A DNA stretch of 64,000 nt from Chiua virens (GCA_019787685.1 JAHNUO010000012.1:1178001-1242000), one strand, 5' to 3'; counted from the first letter of the stretch, positions 34,144 through 44,635 are shown. Made by a program: numbers and translations. The notes: generated by a model from the sequence alone, not told the origin.

Positions 34144-34834
34144 TGTTACGGTAGTTCCGGGTAGGACCTAGCGTAGCCGCAAAAGCACTAAGTACCAAGT
34201 GGCTGCGATAACTCAAACAACCACCACTTGATACGTGGTGCGCTGAAGAGTCGAACAAGGAGTTCTGGTCAGCGGATTGCTACCAGAGAGACGAGTGAAG
34301 ACTCAGGCGTTGCTGAGAATTGTCCGGTTGGGAATCTATACCCGAGGGACGGTCAAGGGTCGAGGGTTGACTGTGAAGAGTCTGAGTGTTGGGTCAAGGG
34401 ACGACGAGAGAAGTCCCTGGTCGAGTGGTCACATGGAAGGGTCCGAGTGGAGCAGCGATACTCAGCTAGATTGCGGAGATCAAGACTAGAGTACTAGAGT
34501 AGCACTGCGAGGTATTTATACTACGAGAACTGCGCACGGACCAAGTAACTAAAAGAGGTGGGCCAGAAGAGCGGAAGGGCCAAAGGGCCAAAAGGAGTGC
34601 ACAGTAATCAAAAGGGGAGTTGTACGATGCGAAGGCAATGGACGATGACGAAGATGAAATGACAAATGCGAAGTCATCGGAAGATGACGAGAATGGGGAA
34701 ATGTAAGCACACGGGTGAAGCTGGTGCGGAGTTACAAAGGTCACAGAGAATGAGTACAGATGAACGTACGATGATACCGAGGTATCGAGTAAAGAGAAGA
34801 AGTGCGAGTGAATCGAAAGAAAGAAATTGTAACA
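34144..34834 (-). repeat. Gypsy-A 3' LTR
   Basis: 691 bp, TG...CA ends; left copy in window coordinates but 3' LTR in coding sense. TATA motif (tatttata on the plus strand) near 34511-34518. A G-rich tract just inside (cccccgg at 34838-34844 on the plus strand) serves as polypurine tract. Confidence 0.9.
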
Positions 34835-34876
34835 TTACCCCCGGAGTACGATCAAAGCACCAAGCGAAGATCATCT

Positions 34877-37723
34877 CTAGAAATCGAACGCATCACGGAC
34901 CGGACTGCCAGTGATATTGGCGTAACCCTCGTCATCGATGGGGTCATCACATGGGGAGACCGAGTGTCGATCAGGAGATGCGGAACGTTGTCGCGCATGG
35001 CGGCGGGCTCGTTGAGGTGGGGGTACAGGGAGTACGGAGCAGCCATTGCGGCACGACGAAGCAGATGAGTTCGTCGAAGAAGACGATGTGGAGGGGATAG
35101 CGGGGCGAGGTGAACGTCTTGTCCAAGTATTTCCGGCGGCCACAGGAGTAAGCCGGTTGGCGAGGGGGATGCGTGCGCGTACCCGAGGGGGTCGTCCAGG
35201 GCAGCGGGATTGGATGTGACCGGGGGCCCAGGTGAGGCAGATCGGGCATTGATACATGGGACACTCAACGCGGATGTGTCCAAGTTTCCGGCATTCGAAG
35301 CAGGCTTCGTGCCATCGAGGGTGATCGTCGGGGAGGGATACCTGACCGGTCCAAAACATCAGTTCAGCTTCAGTGCGGTTGCAAGTGAGCATTTCTTCTT
35401 CGGTGAAGGGAGCAGAGGACGCGGATGGGGTGGATGAGGGGCGAGAAGGAGGAGCCATGTGGCGGGCGAGGTCCGCCTGGTAGTGGTGGAGATCTTCCAG
35501 GAATTCGCCCATCTGCATCTGATGTAACGTGTGCTCGATGTAGGTGCGGATGCGGTCGTGGATTTGTCCCGTTACCGCAGAGAGGAGGTGGGAGTGACGA
35601 TCTCGACCAAGTAGGTCGGATTGGACAAAGGTAAGGCGCTCGCATTGGAGATAAGCGAGGTACAGGGCGTTGAGCGGGGAGTTCAGGTCTAGGTGGTGCT
35701 CAATGGGGAAGGCCATCGTGGGGTCTAGGATAAGGTCGCACATGCGGTGAAAGTACTCGGGGGTCGAAGAAGAAGAACGGAGGGTATGTGAATGATAAGG
35801 CAGGTCTACTGCCTGGAGAGGAGAATGAACGCGACTAGGGCGCTCAGAAGGAACAGGCCATTGAGAAGGAGCTCCCCATCCTGCGGAGGCAACTGCTGAA
35901 GCAGCAGGAGAAGGGGGTCGGGTGGACTCTGTGAGGGAGGGTTCGGTGGAGAGGGTGGAGACATTGGAAGCGGGTGTAGCCGGTGGTGGGAGCGGTAGGT
36001 GCGGGATGGACGCGGTAGGGGTGAAGACGGGAACGGAGTGGATGATTTCGTTTTCAAAGTTGGGGGTTGAGCAGGAGCGGTAGGTCATTATTGCTTTGAC
36101 GGAGATGGGTGGAGGAGGTCGCAGTGGAGAGCAAGGTGGTCTGGGTGGTGGCAAGGTTGAGAGGGAGCGGATGGAGGGGAAATCCTTGGGATGGGTCCGC
36201 TTATAAGCGTCGACCGTGTCCTTGGCGTTTCCTAAATTAGATTCTGGTTCCCAAGAGTCATCGGCAGCGGAGTATCCTTTCCATCGGATCAGGAACTTGC
36301 GATTGCGTGGGTTCCGTGTGTGGCGTAAGATCCACTCAATTTCATATTCCTCTTCCCCAGCGATAAGGTCAGGTGGTGGTTTCGGGAAGTTCGGGCCGTA
36401 GGTTTCTGTTTCGCGATAGGGTGATAAGAGGGAGGCATGGAAGACCGGATGAACCTTCCAGGTCTTGGGAAGGCGGAGGCGGTAGGTGAGCGGAGAGAGG
36501 ACTTCCGTGATGGTAAAGGGTCCTTCTCGGTGAGATGCGAGTTTCGGGGAGATAAGCTCCCGTTTCAGGTTATGGGCTTCTAGCCACACTTGGTCTCCTT
36601 TGGCAAATGGCTTGAATTTGCGGAAGGATCGAGCTTTCATGGCCTGGTGAGCGAGTTCGTGGGCGGCGAGGGCCTCATCGTGGGCGGCGGAGAGAATCTG
36701 GAGACGTTCCTCCACAGCGGGAAGTTTGGTTTCCGCGATGATCGTGGGTAGGGGATGGGGTTTGTATCCCATCATCAAGAAGAACGGCGATTTGCCGGTG
36801 ACAGAGTGTGGGTGGTGGTTGTGTGGGAATTCGGCCATGGGGATTAAGTCAGCCCATTTCTCCGGGTTGTTTTGGCAATATATGCGGAGATAGGTTTCGA
36901 CCTCCTGGTTGACACGTTCAGTCTCACCATCAGACTGGGGATGGTAAGCGGTTGAGAGGGAGAGGCGATATCCGATAAGCCAGGAGAGCTCTTTAGCAAA
37001 AGCAGAAGCGAACTGCGGGCCACGGTCGGAGATGATTTTGTCGTAAAGGCCGAATCGGGTGTAGACTTTGTGGAAAAAAAGACAGGCTATGCCTGCAGAA
37101 TCGGCGGTTTTTACTGTAGGGCAGAGAATTACCCCCTTCGTAAGGCCGTGGTCGACCACGACCATGAGAGAATCGTAGCCCTCCTTTGAAATGGGGAGAT
37201 CCGTGATAAGATCCACGGAAACGTTCTGGAAGGGGCGAGAGCAGGCAGAGGGGATCGGAGAGAGAGGGGGGGCGGTCGGGTGGGTGTTGACCTTGTGCTG
37301 CTGGCAGGCGGCACAGCCGGAGACGTAGGAGCGTACGAAGGAGGCCAGGCTGGGCCACCAAAATTCGGTGGCCACAAGCTGGCGGGTTTTCAAGTAACCG
37401 GGGTGTCCGGCGGAGTGAGAGTCATGGTGCTGGGCAACAATTTGTTGCCGGAGTTCGAGATTCGGTGGCACGTAGACGCGGCCCTGATAGGTCAGGACAC
37501 CAGCGTCATACTTCCAGTCCGACAGGCGGGCGTGGAAAGATGAAGGAAGGCCACTGTCCATGGCGTTGAGAGTGTCGAGGACAAGGGGGTCGGAGACCGA
37601 GGATTTGGCGATGAGGGATTGCAAATCCAGAGTGACAAGGTTGACGAAGACATCGTCAGGGAGGAGGGTGACATCTTCGTTGTCAGGGTCGGAGGAAACA
37701 TGGTCTGGGCGGCAGGAGAGTGC
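34877..37723 (-). CDS. Gypsy-A integrase-chromodomain with C-terminal zinc knuckle (3' half of pol)
   Basis: C-terminal part of the Gypsy-A polyprotein, open for about 950 codons from the Gypsy-B junction. After ALSCRPD (end of RNase H) come the HHCC zinc domain (HHDSHSAGHPGYLKT, SGCAACQQHK) and the integrase core with DLITDLP, IISDRGPQFAS and YHPQSDGETERVNQE (D,D,E all present). Then a GPF/Y-like region (REGPFTITEVLSPLTYRL) and the chromodomain EYEIEWILRHT...FLIRWKGYSAADDSWEPESN. Unusually, another 350 residues follow: a Ser/Pro-rich linker, a helical segment and a CCHC-like knuckle CFECRKLGHIRVEC plus a second Cys cluster CPICLTWAPGHIQSRC. Translation ends at 34877, 43 bp from the LTR. Confidence 0.88.
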   Translation of the reverse strand, partial: ALSCRPDHVSSDPDNEDVTLLPDDVFVNLVTLDLQSLIAKSSVSDPLVLDTLNAMDSGLPSSFHARLSDWKYDAGVLTYQGRVYVPPNLELRQQIVAQHHDSHSAGHPGYLKTRQLVATEFWWPSLASFVRSYVSGCAACQQHKVNTHPTAPPLSPIPSACSRPFQNVSVDLITDLPISKEGYDSLMVVVDHGLTKGVILCPTVKTADSAGIACLFFHKVYTRFGLYDKIISDRGPQFASAFAKELSWLIGYRLSLSTAYHPQSDGETERVNQEVETYLRIYCQNNPEKWADLIPMAEFPHNHHPHSVTGKSPFFLMMGYKPHPLPTIIAETKLPAVEERLQILSAAHDEALAAHELAHQAMKARSFRKFKPFAKGDQVWLEAHNLKRELISPKLASHREGPFTITEVLSPLTYRLRLPKTWKVHPVFHASLLSPYRETETYGPNFPKPPPDLIAGEEEYEIEWILRHTRNPRNRKFLIRWKGYSAADDSWEPESNLGNAKDTVDAYKRTHPKDFPSIRSLSTLPPPRPPCSPLRPPPPISVKAIMTYRSCSTPNFENEIIHSVPVFTPTASIPHLPLPPPATPASNVSTLSTEPSLTESTRPPSPAASAVASAGWGAPSQWPVPSERPSRVHSPLQAVDLPYHSHTLRSSSSTPEYFHRMCDLILDPTMAFPIEHHLDLNSPLNALYLAYLQCERLTFVQSDLLGRDRHSHLLSAVTGQIHDRIRTYIEHTLHQMQMGEFLEDLHHYQADLARHMAPPSRPSSTPSASSAPFTEEEMLTCNRTEAELMFWTGQVSLPDDHPRWHEACFECRKLGHIRVECPMYQCPICLTWAPGHIQSRCPGRPPRVRARIPLANRLTPVAAGNTWTRRSPRPAIPSTSSSSTNSSASSCRNGCSVLPVPPPQRARRHARQRSASPDRHSVSPCDDPIDDEGYANITGSPVRDAFDF

Positions 37724-37728
37724 GTCAG

Positions 37729-38160
37729 TGTTACGATACCAACTTTTCCTCACTTCTCAACTCCAACTTTCGATCTATTCTAAACATACAAGCCTCATGT
37801 CAAGGCTGTCCAAAGGATCATATCCGATTGGCTGCCACAATAACACAGCATCCATCAACACATGCCTCTTATCTTTTCATTTCCCTTATCACTGACTCAT
37901 CAACGGCAGTGCAAGGCTATGCTCTTATCTATGACTCATACCGATTCACACCTTATCATCCAATAGGATACATTATGCTTATCTACGTAGTTCATACTCA
38001 GATTAGAACTCCGATATCCATGTAGTATATAAACCCCATGAATGACAGCCAGAGAGCTCTAACAAAGTTCTCTTGGAGTTTTTGCCTCTTCACTGGACTG
38101 AACCCCCTCTCACTTCATCAACTACACTTAAACAGTCTAGTTTTGTTCTAGGTTGTTTCA
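37729..38160 (+). repeat. Gypsy-B 5' LTR
   Basis: 432 bp. TATATAAA at 38026-38033 lies about 30 bp upstream of AACAAAGTTCT (38061-38071), the predicted RNA 5' end. It is followed by a 31 bp copy of Gypsy-A sequence (38161-38191) before the primer-binding site. Confidence 0.88.
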
Positions 38161-38194
38161 GTCAGGCCCATCAAGGAGTTTCCCAGGGACATTT

Positions 38195-38205
38195 AGAACT
38201 TTGTT
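38195..38205 (+). promoter_or_regulatory. Gypsy-B primer-binding site (self-priming type)
   Basis: AGAACTTTGTT is an exact 11-nt complement of AACAAAGTTCT at 38061-38071, the presumed start of the element's own RNA. Tf1/sushi elements prime reverse transcription this way instead of using a tRNA. Confidence 0.75.
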
Positions 38206-38420
38206 GCTTTCTTCGCCGTCGATACTACTGTCAAGTCCCTCGACCTCGTCATAGCCGTCTTACCACTAAACAAGAGGAACAAGCGCACAGAGTAAGTCGC
38301 AACCCTTTGAACGGAAGATTTTATCCTCTTCGAAAGCCGCTCGAGACCAAAGGTCCACATAGCGCAGAAGTCAATAGCGCACTCGTCGCTCATTGTCCTC
38401 TTTACTGAGACCACAAAAAT

Positions 38421-38988
38421 AGTGACATCCCTCCCTCTCTCCATTGTTGCCGCCGCCAACGAAGCCTTCCCTGATATAAAGGAAGAGCCCTACATTCTTG
38501 ACGCCGCCTATCTCGCCGAGGTAGTTGCCTTAGAGGATCTCGATCCCGAGGACAGGACAGACACAGAGATATTCCACGCCTTATTAGGGCACTTTTTAGG
38601 AGACGATTCATCGCTCCCAGACTACTCAACCGCCAGAGAGTCAACCCGGTCCGACAGCCCAGAGCTTAGGTATCCAACCGAGGAAGTTGAGGCAAAGCGT
38701 GAATACTTTCCCACTCCCCTTCCCGAACGAGAACCTTCCCCATTCCCTCCTGCTCCATTATGAGAGCCCTCTGAGGAAAGTTTCGGAGATCCAAACGACT
38801 GGCTCCCACCCAGAGAGATTGAAAGGAGAAACGCACGAACGGATTTAGAAAGAAAGAGAATACTTAGGCGCTACAAAGCTAACCAAGTACCTTCTCGAAT
38901 TCGTCCCTACTCACAATACGATAACCGAGAATTCCCCTCTTTATGTCCTAGAAATACTCTTAGGATTCCCTCCAGATATCTCTAAATA
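38421..38988 (+). CDS. Gypsy-B upstream ORF without ATG
   Basis: Acidic, Ser/Pro-rich reading frame (DLDPEDRTDTEIFHALLGHFLGDD-like) that contains no Met codon at all. It is interrupted by one in-frame TGA (38761-38763) after PPAPL, continues EPSEESFGDPNDWLPPREIERR, and ends at TAA about 38986. A good splice acceptor (aaaatag) sits right before 38421 and a donor-like gtaagt lies at about 38294, so it may be reached by splicing of a leader. No family recognised. Confidence 0.4.
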
Positions 38989-38999
38989 GAAATCCTTTT

Positions 39000-39245
39000 A
39001 TGTCTTGGGAACTCGTTGTTATTGCATTCATCACCTCGTGCACAATAACCACTTTCTATTTCGGCTACATCGCATTCTACCTCACAAACAAGGTACAAGA
39101 ATCGCAACGACCAATCTACGTCTCTATCAAACGACGAGACTACCCTTTCGCAGTCACATTCGGTTTATTCTCACCCTACAAAGAATACGGAACAGCCACC
39201 GCTAACGCTTGGGGAGCACCTGAACCTGAAAACGACGCTTGGTAA
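39000..39245 (+). CDS. Gypsy-B small membrane ORF
   Basis: 81 codons starting MSWELVVIAF. One strong transmembrane helix (ELVVIAFITSCTITTFYFGYIAFYL, residues about 4-28), then a basic-polar tail. The stop TAA is followed after two bases by the gag ATG (TAAATATG), an arrangement that would suit termination-reinitiation. Not a known gypsy protein; could be a leader or assembly factor (speculation). Confidence 0.5.
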   Translation: MSWELVVIAFITSCTITTFYFGYIAFYLTNKVQESQRPIYVSIKRRDYPFAVTFGLFSPYKEYGTATANAWGAPEPENDAW

Positions 39246-39247
39246 AT

Positions 39248-40411
39248 ATGTCAGGATACACCTATGCCACCGCCCTCAAAGATCTAAACAACCAATCGTT
39301 GAACGATGGAGATCGTCTCACAGCCTCGGCTTGGCTGGTCCAAGAACTCACAAATGTAGTCGCTATGCTGGAAAACAAAATAAACGCTTCAACAGCAGCA
39401 CCAATGGCCACCTCATCTAAAGTTGAAATATTCGCAGATCCCGGAGTCTATGACGGAGATCAATCTAAATTCGAAGAATGGTGGGCTAAGATGAAAGGAT
39501 GGCTCGACATCAATCAGAGGGCTATCGCCCCTGACTCACACCATGCGGTACTCGCCGTACTCTCACGTCTCAAAGGAGCAAAAAGCTCGCAATTCGCCGA
39601 GACAAGATTAGCTCAAGGTTCTAAACTCACATGGGCACAATTAGTTGTGGACATAGAAGGAATGTTCCGACAAAACAACAAGGTGGACTGGGCTTGTACC
39701 CAATTGGAAAACCTGAAACAGGGTAACATGAGGGTCGAAGACTTCATAGTCCGCTGGGAAAACCTGTGGCAGCAAGCCCAGATTGATCCCACACATGCCA
39801 TAAGGCTTCTGGAAACAAACACCGCCAGAAGCATAATATTCCAAATCTTCAAAGACGGACAACGGCAAGATCCGAATGATCCGATCTATATGAACCCAAA
39901 ACACCCATCCTACATTGATGATCGCAACCAAGCAGTTATCAAATACCTAGCCGCTATTCGCACGGCAGGTAACTCCTTCGAGTCAATCAATTACGTCTGA
40001 GGAGAAAGGAACTGGAAGAACAAGGACCCCAATGCGATGGACATAGGGGCCGTCACTTACGAACAAGACGAAGATGGCTGGTTCACCGGCAAACAAGTCA
40101 GGGCAGCAGGGCAAAAGAGGCCCAATAAATGCTTCAACTGCGGAGAACAAGGACATTTCCCAAGGGATTGTCCCAAACCCAAAGTGCAATGCCCCGATTG
40201 CAAATATTAGGCCGGCAACCACAAAGCCTCATGTGGCAAATCTCGAAAAGCGAGATCCACATCCCAAAAGGAAACCCCTAAGGCTTCCACTTCTTCAGTC
40301 CCGGACAAGGACCCCTTTGCGGCCATCCGCGGAATGAACCCTGAAGAAGTACAGGCATATTATTATGACAAATACGAAACCGAAAAGAAGGGAAAAGGCA
40401 AGGCGAACTGA
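39248..40411 (+). CDS. Gypsy-B gag with zinc knuckle
   Basis: Starts MSGYTYATALKDLNN at 39248. The retrotransposon-gag core includes YDGDQSKFEEWWAKMKGWL, LTWAQLVVDIEGMF and RVEDFIVRWENLWQQA. In-frame TGA at 39998-40000 interrupts it; the frame then continues GERNWKNKDPNAMDIGA and the CCHC knuckle CFNCGEQGHFPRDC (about 40133-40174). A second Cys cluster CPDCKY is cut by TAG at 40207-40209. The natural end is TGA 40409-40411, inside the frameshift signal. Both internal stops fit C-to-T or G-to-A transitions (TGG or CGA origin). Confidence 0.8.
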
Positions 40412-40434
40412 GTAAACTGGGATCTCACGTTCGC
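40390..40434 (+). promoter_or_regulatory. -1 ribosomal frameshift signal, Gypsy-B gag/pol
   Basis: Slippery heptamer G GGA AAA (40390-40396) in the gag frame, a 6-nt spacer, then a stem GCGAACTGAG (40403-40412) pairing with CTCA and GTTCGC (40424-40434, one bulged C), loop 11 nt. The gag TGA is within the stem. The -1 frame is open from here through pol. Confidence 0.75.
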
Positions 40435-43400
40435 ACAACCCTTCCTAAATATTATGAAAACACCGTTTCTTTAAAGTTCGATTTCGCTTATTCCGAAACA
40501 CCTCCTTGGCAAGAGGATAAACTACCCAAATCACCAAAAACAACAGAAAACGAAAGCGTTGACAGTGTCTCTGCGGAGCGCGGCGGACACGATAGTTCCG
40601 TGCTTAATTCTGTCCCAAAACAAATACCCGATGGGTCTTTCATTAGATCTACATCGGTAGAAAAAGAAATAGTACTACCAATTTTGGTATCCCCAGTAAA
40701 CCAAATTGGTTATGTAGGAGCAAAAGCGCTTTTAGATAGTGGAGCTAATGCGATCTTCATACACAAGGATTACGTCGCTAAACACAAACTTCCCACTCAC
40801 GCGCTTCCCTATGCCATACAAGTTTTCAATGTTGACGGAACCAAGAATCAAGCGGGTTCTATTACTCACGCCACACAACTATTAATCGATTACAAAGGAC
40901 ACAGGGAAATAGTGGATGCAGAAATTACCAACCTTGGAAAGAACGACCTTATCCTCGGATATACATGGTTAAAGCACCACAACCCCCATATTGATTGGTC
41001 CACTGGATCGGTTGTAATGTGGAGATGCCCGGAATCATGTCATTCTCAAGAAGAAGACAACTTCTTGGATTCCATAATTGCAGAAGAACTTAAATATGCA
41101 AACTCTATCGCGGAATCTCGTATTTTTACCGCAAACATGGAAACTCCACCTTCTCCTCCTAAGGAACGCACTCTTGAAGAGATGGTCCCACGAGAGTATT
41201 TAAAATATGCTAAAGTATTTGGAAAAACGGAATCCGAAAGGATACCATTACGCAAACCATGGGATCACAGCATTGACCTAAAAGAGTCTTTCGTTCCGAA
41301 GAAGGGTCGCTTAATACCCCTCTCTGTCACAGAACAAGAGGAGGTTTCCGCATTTATTGATGACCAATTAAAGAAAGGTTACATCAGACCCTCTAAATCT
41401 GAACAGACGTCTCCGGTCTTCTTCGTTCCCAAGAAAGATGGAAAGAAGCGAATGGTTCAAGATTACCGATACCTAAACGAACATACAAGTAAAAATAACT
41501 ACCCCTTGCCGCTTATGTCGCAGCTTGTGGATAAATTAAAAGACGCTAAGCTTTTTACTAAAATGGATCTCCGATGGGGATACAATAACGTACGCATCAA
41601 AGAAGGCGACGAATGGAAAGCAGCATTTGTCTGCCACCGCGGGTCTTTCGAACCCATCGTCATGTACTTCGGATTATGTAACTCTCCAGCAACGTTTCAA
41701 ACTATGATGAACGAAATCTTTGCCGATATGAATGGCATCGTTGTCGTCTACATCGATGACCTTATGATCTTTACAGATACCGATGATTATGAAACTCATG
41801 ACAAAATCGTACTCGAAGTGCTTAAACATCTCGAAGAAAACGATCTATACGTAAAACCAGAAAAATGCTTCTTTCGTGTAAAAGAAGTGGACTTCCTTGG
41901 AATGATCATGGGAACTGATGGGATTAAAATGGATAACGAAAAGACCAAAGCAGTAGCCGAATGGCCAATTCCCACATCAGTCAAACACATTAGAAGTTTC
42001 CTCGGACTTGCCAACTTCTATCGCAGATTCATTAAAGACTATGGAAAAATAGCACGACCTTTACACGACCTTACTAAAAAGGATCAGAAATTTGAATGGA
42101 CCTTCGCTTGTGACGAAGCATTCACTATGCTTAAAAAGGCTTTTACGACAGCCCCTATCCTAGCTTATCCGGATCAGAATGCCAAATATCGCCTAGAATG
42201 CGATTCATTGGATTTCGCTACAGGAGCAGTTCTATCTTTAGAAAAAGAAGGACTTTGGCACCCAGTCGCTTACAATAGCCACTCTATGATCCCAGAAGAA
42301 CAGAATTACCCAATAGCCGATAAAGAAATGCTCTCGGTTATCCGCTCTCTAGATCTATGGCGCCACTATCTTGAGGGTGCAAAACATGAATTTGAAATAT
42401 GGAATGACCACCAGAACCTTACGTGGTTTATGACATGCCAAGATCTTAACCGAAGACAAGCGAGATGGGCCCAATATCTCTCACGCTTTAACTTCACTTG
42501 GCACCACAAGGCTGGAGTCACTATGGGAAAAGCTGACACTTTAAGCAGGAGAGAGGACCACATGATCGGAATAGAAGATGACAATAAAGGAATCCTTCTC
42601 ATGGATCCATCTAAAATCAGATCAGCCGTCACTCTCCTCTATAATGGTGATCAATTCTTATCTGACGTACAACATGAAACTATGAAACTATCACCAAATG
42701 CCATGAAACACCTACTATCTATCGGATATAAAGTCGAGGATGCCTTCCTCAGAAAGGGGGATAGGATCTTCATTCCCGATCTCTTACGAACAAAATGCAT
42801 AACTATGTTTCATGACACACCAGAAGCAGGACATCCTGGTTATGACAAAACTTTAGAACTTCTCTCTCGAACCTACGTTTGGCCTCGAATGAATGAAGAA
42901 ATCAAAAATTATGTCTCACACTGTGAAAGATGCGCTCGCTTCAAGGGTTCTAATCAGAAAACAGCAGGACTCCTGCAACCCTTAGAAACACCGTCATTAC
43001 CATGGGAAGATATCTCAGCAGATTTCATCACAGATCTCCCACTTTCACACTCCTATGATTCCATTCTCACGGTTGTGGATCGATTCTCTAAAGAAGTCGA
43101 ATTCATTCCCTGCCACAAAATGTGTACATCTATGGATCTCGCTAAACTATATCTCTCACACATATGGAAACATCATGGCCTCCCTAAAACCATCATATCT
43201 GATAGAGGACCACAATTCGCTTCCCAACTTATGAAAGATATATGCTCAGGGTTAAAAATAACACCCAAATTAAGTACCGCACATCATCCACAAATGGACG
43301 GACAATCGGAATGAATGAATCGAGAAGTGCAACAATATCTTCGCATGTTCTGTGCTGAAAAGGATAACACATGGGCTGATTGGCTCCCTCTCGCACAATT

Positions 43401-44253
43401 CTCATACAACAGCAAGAAACATACTGCCACTAAATTCTCACCATTCAAAATCACACGTTCCTACGTCCCTAGAATGGGAATTATGCCACAATCTATGAAA
43501 AACCCGGCTGCTCAGAACTACATTACGGATTTCTCCGAAGTTCTAGAACAAACCAAATCTAATATAGATAAAGCCGCGGAAAACATGAAAAACATTGCCG
43601 ATAGATCGAGATCAGAACCACCATCCTATGCCATTGGCAATAAAGTCTGGCTCTCTACAGCAAACCTAAAAATAAAACAACACCCCAAATTCACAGACAA
43701 GTGGATTGGACCCTATGACATAATATCCATGCACGGTCCGAATGCTTTAAAGCTTCAACTCCCACGCACTATGCGAATACACCCAGTCGTAAACATTTCT
43801 CAGGTCAAACCTTATAAGGAACATCTACCAGAACAGCCGGTTTACAAACCGCGACCTGTCGTAATCGGAGATGACTGAGAAGAAGAATTCGAAGCAGATT
43901 ACATTGTCGATTCCCGAATGAAGGGACGCCGCTTAGAATATCTCATACACTGGAAGGGTTATGATGATGACGAAAGAACTTGGGAACCACTAAAGAATCT
44001 AAAGAATGCTCCGGATCTCATTTCTGATTTCCATGAAGCACATCCAGATGCCCCAAGAAAACTAAAAGTCACACAAACTGAGTTCAACTCCATGTTCCGA
44101 ACATATGACGATAAAACCAAAAACGAAGATGAGGATAGTCTCCATTGTCTCAATTATGAAACAGATCATTCGGAGCTTGATCAACAGAAGGGGGATAGTG
44201 TTACGATACCAACTTTTCCTCACTTCTCAACTCCAACTTTCGATCTATTCTAA
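40396..44253 (+). CDS. Gypsy-B pol: protease, RT, RNase H, integrase, chromodomain
   Basis: Entered by -1 frameshift; no stop until 43312. Protease LLDSGANAIF (about 40735). RT with PLRKPWDHSIDL-like start, [41 protein letters not shown] and VVYIDDLMIF (about 41750; both Asp present). RNase H has LECDSLDFATGAVL and YPIADKEML. Integrase HHCC domain GHPGYDKTLELL...HCERCARFK; core DFITDLP, IISDRGPQFAS and HHPQMDGQSE. TGA at 43312-43314 stands where Arg (CGA) is usual before MNREV. After the second TGA (43876-43878) the chromodomain FEADYIVDSRMKGRRLEYLIHWKGY...WEP follows. The C-terminus runs 55 bp into the 3' LTR. Only substitutions interrupt it, no indels. Confidence 0.88.
44183..44198 (+). promoter_or_regulatory. 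Gypsy-B polypurine tract
   Basis: aacagaagggggatag immediately precedes the 3' LTR (44199) and would prime plus-strand DNA synthesis. Confidence 0.7.
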
Positions 44254-44630
44254 ACATACAAGCCTCATGTCAAGGCTGTCCAAAGGATCATATCCGATTG
44301 GCTGCCACAATAACACAGCATCCATCAACACATGCCTCTTATCTTTTCATTTCCCTTATCACTGACTCATCAACGGCAGTGCAAGGCTATGCTCTTATCT
44401 ATGACTCATACCGATTCACACCTTATCATCCAATAGGATACATTATGCTTATCTACGTAGTTCATACTCAGATTAGAACTCCGATATCCATGTAGTATAT
44501 AAACCCCATGAATGACAGCCAGAGAGCTCTAACAAAGTTCTCTTGGAGTTTTTGCCTCTTCACTGGACTGAACCCCCTCTCACTTCATCAACTACACTTA
44601 AACAGTCTAGTTTTGTTCTAGGTTGTTTCA
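44199..44630 (+). repeat. Gypsy-B 3' LTR
   Basis: Matches 37729-38160 base for base as far as I can compare. Followed by GTCAG (44631-44635), the right-hand target duplication. Confidence 0.9.
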
Positions 44631-44635
44631 GTCAG

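Larger units (their letters stand above)
37729..44630 (+). mobile_element. Gypsy-B: nested, self-primed Ty3/gypsy chromovirus
   Basis: Plus-strand element inserted in the RNase H/integrase junction of Gypsy-A. LTRs 37729-38160 and 44199-44630 (432 bp, TGTTACGATACC...GTTTCA) look identical along their length, so insertion was recent. The target duplication GTCAG (37724-37728, 44631-44635) restores the Gypsy-A reading [18 protein letters not shown] when B is removed. Inside: primer-binding site, an ATG-less upstream ORF, an 81-codon membrane ORF, gag, a -1 frameshift signal, pol with protease, RT, RNase H, integrase and chromodomain, and a polypurine tract. Several in-frame TGA codons interrupt it. 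Confidence 0.93.
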
